A stretch of 64,000 nt of DNA from the NCBI GenBank assembly GCA_017306865.1, contig JAFKHH010000011.1, forward strand, positions 310,001-374,000. Direction: 5' to 3'. The translations under genes were made by a program, and so were the position numbers. Source of the stretch: Filimonas sp. Its GTDB lineage: Bacteria; Bacteroidota; Bacteroidia; Chitinophagales; Chitinophagaceae. A model generated the notes under the pieces. The model ran no database searches and had not been told where the DNA came from. It saw only the letters and a list, made by a program, of their open reading frames with translations. This document shows, one piece after another, positions 54,457 to 62,072 of this stretch. Numbering within the stretch: position 1 is the stretch's first letter; every line of letters begins with the position of its first letter.

Positions 54457-55134
54457 ATGAAAAAGATAATTATTACGATTGACGGTTTTTCTTCCTGCGG
54501 AAAAAGCACGCTGGCAAAACAATTAGCCAACAAACTCAACTATACTTTTATTGATAGCGGTGCCATGTATCGCGCCATCACGTTGTATTTTTTGTGGAAC
54601 CATATTGACTGGGAAAATACGGGCGAAGTAGTTACTGCTTTGGAAAATATCAATCTTGAATTTCAGTACAATCCTTCAGCAGAAAAAAGTGACATCTACC
54701 TGAATGATGAAAATGTAGAAATGCTTATTCGCGACATGCTGGTAAGTGAAAATGTAAGCGCCGTTGCCACGATAAAAGAAGTGCGTGAATTTGCTGTAGC
54801 GCAACAACAAAAAATGGGTAAGAAAAAAGGCATCGTGATGGATGGACGGGATATAGGCACAACTGTATTTCCGCAAGCTGCATTGAAAATATTTGTTACG
54901 GCTGATCCAACTGTTCGTGTGGAACGCCGGTTCAAAGAGTTGTTTGAAACAAATCCGAACATTACTATTGAAGAGGTAAAGAATAATCTCGAAATGCGCG
55001 ATTACATTGATAGCAATCGTGAAGTAAGCCCATTAAGAAAAGCGGAAGACGCGGTGGTATTGGATAATAGTAACCTTACCCGTGAGGAGCAATTGAATAT
55101 TGCATTAAAGTGGGCAAAGGAGAAAATGGAGTAA
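54457..55134 (+). CDS. cmk: Cytidylate kinase
   Basis: This enzyme phosphorylates CMP and dCMP with ATP, in pyrimidine salvage and DNA precursor supply. The 225 residues start at the ATG at 54457, which the adjacent promoter supports over an earlier in-frame ATG. The P-loop GFSSCGKST is at 8-16, GAMYRAIT at about 36-43, and the nucleotide-binding MDGRDIGTTVFP at about 128-139. The lid region carries RRFKEL, with RDYIDSNREVSPL downstream. It is monocistronic and followed by a 33-nt palindrome. Confidence 0.95.
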   Translation: MKKIIITIDGFSSCGKSTLAKQLANKLNYTFIDSGAMYRAITLYFLWNHIDWENTGEVVTALENINLEFQYNPSAEKSDIYLNDENVEMLIRDMLVSENVSAVATIKEVREFAVAQQQKMGKKKGIVMDGRDIGTTVFPQAALKIFVTADPTVRVERRFKELFETNPNITIEEVKNNLEMRDYIDSNREVSPLRKAEDAVVLDNSNLTREEQLNIALKWAKEKME

Positions 55135-55529
55135 TTGCGAGTATCTGATCCCAATGTCATAAGGTTAAGCAGACTTAAGAATGAATACTTGCTGGCGCAG
55201 GACTCCTGACGCTAAACCTGACAGATCTTTAAGACCTGTCAGGTTTTTGTTTTCAAAAGCCCCGGCGTGTGTCCTCACGCGCCGGTTGGTAGCTGGTTCG
55301 TGAGGACACGAACCAAGGCGAATAGACACAGGCCGGGAGGCCTGCGCCAGTAAAGACGCTAAACCTGCCAGGTTTTTGTTTTGTCCCTTACTTTCTGAAA
55401 CATATTTATTCGACTCATAAAAACACGCAATGTATGAGCCGAATAAGGCAACTATTCAGCTCACATCTCCACTTTTTTAAATGTGTATTATTTACACAAA
55501 AAGACTATTTTAGCGCAAAACTTTGCTAT
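55135..55529. repeat. Repeat-rich gap between cmk and the amylase gene
   Basis: This region contains the 33-nt palindrome at 55214-55246 and a perfect 11-bp inverted repeat GTGTCCTCACG/CGTGAGGACAC (55269-55279, 55299-55309). Related words occur near 7102-7117. A half-palindrome AAACCTG-CCAGGTTT lies near 55363-55378. No gene is supported. Confidence 0.6.
55214..55246 (+). repeat. 33-nt palindrome, copy 6 (CTGACAG variant)
   Basis: Sixteen-base arms with one mismatch (AAACCTGACAGATCTT). They share the outer AAACCT and the inner TCTT-AAGA with the family but have TGACAG in place of ATAAGG. A T-run follows, consistent with terminating cmk. Confidence 0.75.
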
Positions 55530-56885
55530 ATGTTGCGTCTGCCATTTTTATTACTGCTCACAGTATTATCCATTTCTGCCATCGCTCAAAAGAATGGAGA
55601 CACCATCACAACATATCAAGCGCCATCCTGGATATTAAACGGCAATATTTATGAAGTAAATACACGCCAATATACTCCCGAAGGCACCTTTAAGGCTTTT
55701 GAAAAACATTTGCCAAGATTAAAAGCAATGGGCGTGCAAACGCTCTGGTTTATGCCGATCAATCCCATCAGTAAAAAAGACAGGAAAGGCGCATTAGGCA
55801 GTTACTATGCAATAGCTGATTATAAAGCGATCAACCCGGAATATGGAACTATGGCAGACTGGAAGGCCCTGGTAAAGAAATGCCACGCATTAGGCTTTAA
55901 AGTAATCATAGACTGGGTAGCCAATCACACTGGTGCCGATAATAGATGGCTGGAAACACACCCGGATTTTTATCTCCGCGATTCTGCCGGGAAGGCAGTA
56001 GTCGCTTACGACTGGACGGATACCCGTAAGCTGGATTACAACAACCCGGCAGTAACGGATACAATGATCAACTGCATGAAGTACTGGATAGAGCAAAGTG
56101 ATATAGATGGTTTCCGTTGTGATGTGGCGGGAGAAGTACCGGCACATTTCTGGAAAAAATGTATAGCTGCATTACATAAGCAGAAGCATGTGTTTATGCT
56201 TGCAGAAGGTGATGAACCCTGGTTGCACCAGGCTGGTTTTGATGCGAGCTATCCGTGGGAATATTTCTCTATGAGTAAAAAAGTGGCAGATGGCACACGA
56301 CCTGCGTTTGCCCTGGACAGTGTTTTACAAAAGATGAACGCATCTTATCCTGCTAATTATATCAAGTTATTCTTTACCAGTAATCATGATGAGAATAGCT
56401 GGAACAAGGCAGACTATGGCACAATGCCGGGCGCAAGTCACGCACCATTTGCAGTGTTGACACAAACCTTGCCACATGGCGTACCATTGATCTACAGTGG
56501 ACAGGAAGAACCTTGTCTTGATAGTATCAGCTTTTTCTATAAAGACACCATTCAGTTTGGTAAATATGCACGTGCGGGTTTCTACAAAACGTTGCTCAAC
56601 TTAAAGGCTTCTCAACCGGCATTACAACCACAGGCTCCTTTTAAAAAAATGCAGACATCTGCTGATGGGGCTATTTATGCATTCATGAGAGGAGATGATA
56701 AAAAGAAACTAATTGTTGTGACTAATTTATCTGGCAAAGCACAAACTTTTTTCTTCCATCCCTCCACCGGTAGTATTACAGGAAAATACAAGAATGTGTT
56801 TACTGGCGCTAAGGAATCGCTGAATGATAAAGCGCAATATACTTTGCCAGCATGGGGATATAAGATATTCTTGTTGTCCGAGTAA
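55530..56885 (+). CDS. Secreted GH13 alpha-amylase-family enzyme
   Basis: This exported glycoside hydrolase has 451 residues, taking the ATG at 55530 because the signal peptide MLRLPFLLLLTVLSISAIAQ starts there. The GH13 barrel shows all catalytic residues: nucleophile Asp198 in GFRCDVAG, acid/base Glu226 in LAEGDEPW and Asp288 in TSNHDENSW, plus IIDWVANHTG (126-135). A C-terminal beta domain (about 365-450) follows. Activity on maltodextrin or starch is likely, but exact specificity is not readable. No susCD pair is adjacent. A 218-bp structured repeat lies downstream. Confidence 0.92.
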   Translation: MLRLPFLLLLTVLSISAIAQKNGDTITTYQAPSWILNGNIYEVNTRQYTPEGTFKAFEKHLPRLKAMGVQTLWFMPINPISKKDRKGALGSYYAIADYKAINPEYGTMADWKALVKKCHALGFKVIIDWVANHTGADNRWLETHPDFYLRDSAGKAVVAYDWTDTRKLDYNNPAVTDTMINCMKYWIEQSDIDGFRCDVAGEVPAHFWKKCIAALHKQKHVFMLAEGDEPWLHQAGFDASYPWEYFSMSKKVADGTRPAFALDSVLQKMNASYPANYIKLFFTSNHDENSWNKADYGTMPGASHAPFAVLTQTLPHGVPLIYSGQEEPCLDSISFFYKDTIQFGKYARAGFYKTLLNLKASQPALQPQAPFKKMQTSADGAIYAFMRGDDKKKLIVVTNLSGKAQTFFFHPSTGSITGKYKNVFTGAKESLNDKAQYTLPAWGYKIFLLSE

Positions 56886-56975
56886 AGGCCTGTTCATAAA
56901 CGTTTACCATAAAGGATAGTAGACGAAAAAAATGGGTTTAAAATTGAGGGAGTCTCCTGTCAGCTTTTTAAAGAG

Positions 56976-57193
56976 AAACGTGTGGCCTCAGAAAAGCTGC
57001 GTTAAGAAAATTGGTATGGACGCCGGAAAAATCCATTGCTGTTTGAGCCAGGCGTAACTTACTTACTCACGCTGTTAGCGGCGAGTTCAATGGATTTCGG
57101 CGGGCGTGACAATTTTTAGCCTGCTTTTCTGGAGCCTTGATTTTTTTGGTTACTTTTTGTATCAAGACAAAAAGTAACACCGTCGGTAGACAA
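56976..57193 (+). repeat. 219-bp-type self-complementary element, copy 2
   Basis: This second copy of the 42261-42479 element has scattered substitutions. Left arm 56984-57038 pairs imperfectly with 57088-57136, and the distal GTTACTTTTTGT/ACAAAAAGTAAC hairpin is fully conserved. The remaining part of the 56886-57616 gap holds one AACAATTTAACCC-type word stretch near 57358-57390 and no supported gene. Confidence 0.8.
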
Positions 57194-57616
57194 ATAAGAG
57201 CTGGCAATTGAGGAACTACTAAACTTAGTCGGACAACAATGTTTCGGAATAAAAAACGCCATTGATCAATAAGTAAAGAAGCTATCATGCTTCAATCAAA
57301 AATTCAGATAGATTCAATGTTTCTACGTTTTAGTAGAGATTTGTTCAGCCTTCACCCAACAATTTAACCCTACAACAATTAAGCAATTAAACTCCCCAAC
57401 CTTTGCGCATACCAAAAAAATAGCCTATTTTCATTACAGCTTATTTCCCCTTAGCTATTTAGCAACCAACTTGTAAGAATTTTTTGCAGTACCCTTTTGT
57501 ACAACATTTATTCGTGTTGTTTCTTTTCCTGGCTACAATGATGAAATATTTATCCTTATAGATATTCTGCCTGTGCGTATCGCGGGCAATAAACTGTCAT
57601 AATAAAACATCATACT

Positions 57617-58261
57617 ATGCAACAGGTAATTAGAACTGTAAAAAACTGGTGGTTATTCGTTTTGTTTGGTATTATCTTTCTTGTAACAGGCATCTGGATG
57701 CTCTTTACGCCATTGTCAAGTTTTCTAAGCCTTGCTATTCTCTTCAGCATACTCATCCTGGCAAACGGGGTGTCCCATCTCATTTTTACGATCTCCAACT
57801 GGGACCATATAGACGGACGCGGTTGGTACCTGGCAAGCGCTATTATGGAGCTGGTAATTGGATTAATACTTTTTGTGTACCCCGGCATCACGCTCATTAC
57901 CTTACCTTTTATAGTAGGCTTCTGGCTTATCTTCAGAAGCGTATTTGTTATATCCGCTGCGTTTGAAATGCGAAACATTGGCGCAAGTGACTGGGGTTGG
58001 TTGCTTCTCGGCGGTATTATACTTTTATTATTCTCCGCATGCGTTATTCTTAATCCGCTGGTAGGCGCGGTATATTTAGTGATCATTACAGCTATCGCCA
58101 TTATAATGATGGGCATTGCTTATACTATCTTAGGATTGCGCTTACGTAAAGTAAAAGGCGATACGCTGGACAGGATCAAGCAATTCAGAGACGCATTCAG
58201 GCAAAAAGCCTCAGATATATTAAAAGATACAAAAGGACACGGCGGTTCATTCAGCGCCTGA
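57617..58261 (+). CDS. HdeD-like membrane protein (DUF308)
   Basis: This 214-residue inner-membrane protein has six predicted helices (about 10-30, 34-54, 67-86, 90-110, 122-142 and 146-168) with a soluble basic tail. The repeated helix pairs, with WWLFVLFGIIFLVTGIWMLFTP and GWLLLGGIILLLFSACVILNP, fit the HdeD/DUF308 family, linked in E. coli to acid resistance. That role is not established here. The tail (KQFRDAFRQKASDILKDTKG) is helical and charged. It lies 83 bp before the barrel gene. Confidence 0.82.
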   Translation: MQQVIRTVKNWWLFVLFGIIFLVTGIWMLFTPLSSFLSLAILFSILILANGVSHLIFTISNWDHIDGRGWYLASAIMELVIGLILFVYPGITLITLPFIVGFWLIFRSVFVISAAFEMRNIGASDWGWLLLGGIILLLFSACVILNPLVGAVYLVIITAIAIIMMGIAYTILGLRLRKVKGDTLDRIKQFRDAFRQKASDILKDTKGHGGSFSA

Positions 58262-58344
58262 TCAGGAACATTACAAACTACAGGCAACGTACAGGCTATA
58301 AGTGCAGGCAAACATATTGTTACGCTTCAGTTTAAAACAGGTAT

Positions 58345-59607
58345 ATGTATAAAACAATATTGTTTCGCAATGCGCTTGTAATTGTATTGCTCTTTGTTGC
58401 AATAGTTTGCCATGCACAACGCGATACCTTTGATCTGTCCCGGCAAAAAGATCTGTTAGATATAGCACACAGTATCTTCAAAGCCCATGACACAGCGAGT
58501 GTAAAAAATAAATCGACTATTGCATTGCTACCCGCACTTGGCTATAACCCAAGCATCGGTTTCCAGATTGGTATTAACATGACCGGTGGTAAGTACCTTG
58601 GCAATAAAGACAATACAACGATGTCTGTAGGCGCCCTGGGTGGTTATGTTACTACAAAAGGCATTGTATGCCTGCAGTTCAGGCACAACGCTTTTACAGA
58701 GAAAAACAAATGGAACTTCCAGGGCAATTGGCAGGTATCGCGTATTGTAACGTTAGACTATGGTGTAGGCACAGGGATAACGGAGGGGAATGTGGATGAT
58801 TTTTCTATCATTGGCATTCCCGTAAGAAATGCAGACAGCGTTTACCCGATCAAATTCACCTATATCCGCTTTACAGAAAGAGCCTATAGGGAAATAGCTT
58901 CCCATTTATATGCAGGCTTCGGCGTTAGTGTGGATATACGCACAAAGATTGATGATGAAAAACGCGACTCAGGTTATCTTACACCACATTATTTATACAA
59001 TAACTATCATGGGTTTGATCCGCAGCATTACACTGCCAGCGGGTTTTTATTTGACCTGTTGTACAATACCAAAGAACACCCAAACCGCGCGTATGGCGGT
59101 ACGTATGCAGATGTAGGCGTACGGGTAAACCAGACATGGGTAGGTAGCACCAAAAACTCTTTCCAGGCATTTACAGAGTTAAGAAAATACTGGAGCCTCT
59201 CTAAGCGCATGCCCGAGCATGTGATCGCTTTCTGGCATTGGGGATCATACCGGTTAAGTGGCGATATACCATACCTGGAACTACCAGGTACCGGATCAGA
59301 TACGTATGCGCGCAGTGGCCGCGGTTATACAACGGGCCGTTTCAAAGGAAAGTCTTTCTTCTATGCAGAAACAGAATATCGCTTCCCGCTAAGCGATAAT
59401 CATCTCTTTGGCGGAGTTGTATTCTGCAATGTGCAATCGGGCAGTAACGATACAGGTGTAAAGCTGATGCAGAACTGGGAGCCGGGATATGGCCTTGGCC
59501 TGCGTGTATTATTCAACAAAAATACACGTACTAATATCTGCTTTGATTATGCAAGAGGCAGGTACGGCGCATCAGGCTTCTTTCTTGGGTTAAATGAAGT
59601 GTTTTAG
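58345..59607 (+). CDS. Outer-membrane barrel protein, Omp85/BamA-like C-terminal type
   Basis: The 420-residue exported protein has a signal peptide ending CHAQ25 and then regular amphipathic strands throughout. The C-terminal half has the surface-antigen pattern GRGYTTGRFKGKSFFYAETEYRFPL and ends in aromatic F, as barrel substrates of BAM do. No POTRA domains are visible, so it is not BamA itself. A TamA-like or patatin-partner barrel with unknown cargo is possible. It follows the HdeD-like gene on the same strand. Confidence 0.75.
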   Translation: MYKTILFRNALVIVLLFVAIVCHAQRDTFDLSRQKDLLDIAHSIFKAHDTASVKNKSTIALLPALGYNPSIGFQIGINMTGGKYLGNKDNTTMSVGALGGYVTTKGIVCLQFRHNAFTEKNKWNFQGNWQVSRIVTLDYGVGTGITEGNVDDFSIIGIPVRNADSVYPIKFTYIRFTERAYREIASHLYAGFGVSVDIRTKIDDEKRDSGYLTPHYLYNNYHGFDPQHYTASGFLFDLLYNTKEHPNRAYGGTYADVGVRVNQTWVGSTKNSFQAFTELRKYWSLSKRMPEHVIAFWHWGSYRLSGDIPYLELPGTGSDTYARSGRGYTTGRFKGKSFFYAETEYRFPLSDNHLFGGVVFCNVQSGSNDTGVKLMQNWEPGYGLGLRVLFNKNTRTNICFDYARGRYGASGFFLGLNEVF

Positions 59608-59948
59608 GCGTGAGCCGTGGATAAAAAATTAGGCCACCAAGGCAGAAAGGCACAAAGTCGCACCAGGCAATTTTTAATCTTTGGTCCGCTTTGTCTTTGT
59701 GGTAATTCAAAAATCTTTGTGCTACTTAGAGCCTTCGTGGCCGTATCTTTAAGCCACATTTTAGTATAACACAAACCTATAAGGTTTTTAAAACCTTATA
59801 GGTTTTATTCTTTCTCACAACTCACATTTGCGTCGGAGGCTAGATACGTGAATAGCCCATTCACGGCTGCCGTTTCACGACTCACGATTACCGTCTCCCG
59901 ATTCACGTTTTCCCCCGTATCTTTAAGCCACATTTTAGTCTTGTTTTT
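59608..59948. repeat. Repeat-rich gap with duplicated promoter segment
   Basis: This gap holds CTTTGTG-type words (about 59632-59740), a 24-bp direct repeat at 59742-59765 and 59916-59939, and between them a 33-nt palindrome (59773-59805) and GTGAATCG-type words (about 59845-59908). The direct repeat carries a TATCTTTA box (59744-59751, 59918-59925), one mismatch from TAnnTTTG. Confidence 0.7.
59773..59805. repeat. 33-nt palindrome, copy 7
   Basis: Perfect 16-base arms with one central base (arm AAACCTATAAGGTTTT), in the gap after the barrel gene. Confidence 0.85.
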
Positions 59949-61061
59949 ATGAGTGCTTATATTAAAAAGATTTTCGTAACAACCCTGATCCTGGCAGCCA
60001 CATGTTTTGTAATTCCATTACAAACTAATGCACAACATTATGCCATTGTAAAAGGCAGTGATGTAAACGTACGTAGTGGCCCGGATAAATCTTATGGCGT
60101 ACAAGGTGTGGCAAAAAAGGGCGACACCGTTACCATTACCAACGAATCAAAAGGCTGGTCTGAAGTAACTACGTCCAAAAATATCAATGGATATATAGCA
60201 ACTTCTTTCCTGGAAAAGTTTGGAAGTGATACATCGCCCATTCCGCCCATCAAAGAAAGAAAATCCTACTGGTGGCTGATATTATTAGTGATCATTGTCT
60301 TTTTTCTTGCAGGACGATGGTTGCAGGGAAAGAAGATTGCAGGTAAAAAGACTGCTACGCCGCAGCCTAAGCCAGTTGTTACAAATACTGCGCCGCCGGT
60401 ACAGCAGCAAACAAAACCAATTGCTCCACAACCAGTACAACAATCTGAACCGGTAATTGAAAAGCCTGTAGAAACACCAGCACCCATTCCGCCACCGGTG
60501 AAACCGGAAGTGCCAAAAGAGGAAGAAGCTGCACCGCAACCTCTATTGCCACTTGTGCAGGTGGAAGAACTACCTGCTGCCAGTAGTGGAGATGACTTTG
60601 AAGATTTTATTGCAGCAAAAATCGCTGGTAATCCATTTCTGTCACTAAAGCATCGTCGCTCAGATAAGATAGCGCTAGAGCAACGCATATCGGCTGAATC
60701 TGGCAAGTATCCTGACTTTGATGTGGTATTCAAATTGCAATATGATAATGAAACAACAGAGCAGGCTTTTGCAGTAGAGTGTAAATGGAGACGCAATTTC
60801 TTAAACGGGAGTTTACAAATAGATAGCTGGCAGATAGATAATTACAGAAGCTATGCAGAGAAAGGACAGATGAATGTATATCTCATTATTGGTTATGGGG
60901 GAGAAGCATCTAAACCGGATAAGCTATACCTGATCCCACTTACTGAAATAACAGATGGGAATTTGTCGGCAGACTTCTTACAACGCTTCGAACACAAAGC
61001 AGATGAAACATTCTACTACACACCAGAGAAAAGAGAGTTGAAACTATTGACAGCGCATTAA
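59949..61061 (+). CDS. SH3b - transmembrane - PD-(D/E)xK-like protein
   Basis: The 370-residue protein has an unusual layout. A signal peptide (1-29, ending TNAQ) is followed by an extracytoplasmic SH3b domain (about 31-90: DVNVRSGPDKSYGVQGVAKKGD, GYIATSFLEKF), then one membrane helix (about 107-124) and a proline/glutamine-rich linker (130-210). The C-terminal domain (about 214-335) looks like a PD-(D/E)xK nuclease fold: an acidic helix GDDFEDFI, then Pro255-Asp256-x-Asp258, and Glu277-Cys-Lys279 in FAVECKW, followed by IDSWQIDNYRSYAEKGQM. The topology would put this domain in the cytoplasm. It may sense the envelope and act on DNA. Function is inferred. Confidence 0.75.
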   Translation: MSAYIKKIFVTTLILAATCFVIPLQTNAQHYAIVKGSDVNVRSGPDKSYGVQGVAKKGDTVTITNESKGWSEVTTSKNINGYIATSFLEKFGSDTSPIPPIKERKSYWWLILLVIIVFFLAGRWLQGKKIAGKKTATPQPKPVVTNTAPPVQQQTKPIAPQPVQQSEPVIEKPVETPAPIPPPVKPEVPKEEEAAPQPLLPLVQVEELPAASSGDDFEDFIAAKIAGNPFLSLKHRRSDKIALEQRISAESGKYPDFDVVFKLQYDNETTEQAFAVECKWRRNFLNGSLQIDSWQIDNYRSYAEKGQMNVYLIIGYGGEASKPDKLYLIPLTEITDGNLSADFLQRFEHKADETFYYTPEKRELKLLTAH

Positions 61062-61093
61062 TGTTTCATAGTTGTCTGATATAGTAAAAAATG

Positions 61094-61121
61094 ACGTAGG
61101 CATACATAGCCTGCGTTTTTT
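61094..61121 (+). terminator. Terminator after the SH3b/nuclease-like gene
   Basis: ACGTAGGC and GCCTGCGT (one wobble pair) pair around ATACATA, followed by TTTTT. Confidence 0.85.
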
Positions 61122-62072
61122 GTTACCTGTACTTCATACAGGTTCATCGCTATAAGTTCGCATACTGCTCCCAATGGGCATAAAAAAATCTCTCAATAGC
61201 ATAACCGAAAAGTTGAACGATAATGTAATTGCCGAAAAAAGCGGCTACTTAGTCGCATGGAATTGAGGCCAGAATCGCCGTAATACCCCCGACACATTCA
61301 TAATTCAACCTGCTGATAGAGGCCGCTAATATTTATTTTTTGACATTAAGAAACTGTTTGAGTTAATTGGATATCAGCCTAGGCATTTCATGGCATCTTC
61401 GTTGCGTCGCATTTCGTTCATCTATGGTGTTTCATGGCAGCAATTGCGCGGTATAAATAATTTTTTTTAATAACTCTAATACTATTCAATAGCTCGTTTA
61501 AATTTCATTGACGCTTTTTATTACGTGCAACAATTTTTGAACGGAATAAGGTAGATTCTGTAATCATGGTTGATTCCAACGGCGAAGAATCAACATAGCT
61601 GCAGTCAAAAACTGTCATTAGGAAGGGAATAAGTGAATTTTAAACAAGCGCTGAGCATAAAAGTTATCAAGGGGTAATAAAAAATAAATTGCTTTTTAGT
61701 ACATTTTTTTACGTTATTCGAACATTTTTTGCCTACTTCTTAGTCAAGCCTCTCAAAATGCTTTGCTTTTTGGCTTTAAAGCCATAGTATGCTACAAGCT
61801 ACATCTCCTTCTTTTTTAAAAACGATTTGAGTATTTATCTGATCCAGCCCTGGATATTTTCGCGTTTGCAAAATGTGAAGTTTTTACTACGTACCTATTC
61901 ATACCATTTAACCCCCGGGCTACTTTAAAATATGTGGTTTAAGGGCAACAAAGAATAAAAGCAAAATCCAATCCATAAAAAGCCTCACTTATATACGGAA
62001 GGCACGCGTATATACAATTTAACTATTGTGCTGACCTGTAAAAAAGAGCAGGTCTATAGTAAATAAGATATC
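61122..62072. other. Gene-free AT-rich kilobase
   Basis: No open frame with coding character was found in either strand. A TTGCGTCGCA motif near 61402-61411 resembles part of the 25-bp repeat in reverse. A GACCTG/CAGGTC inverted repeat (62033-62038, 62049-62054) stands 19 bp before the next gene. The region may contain the long 5-prime control region of the secreted repeat protein, or an unrecognised RNA. Confidence 0.45.

Noticed and set aside
57067-57288. A 73-codon frame over the second 219-bp element.
   Set aside because: It reads through self-complementary repeat DNA, and the first copy does not preserve the same complete frame as a protein.
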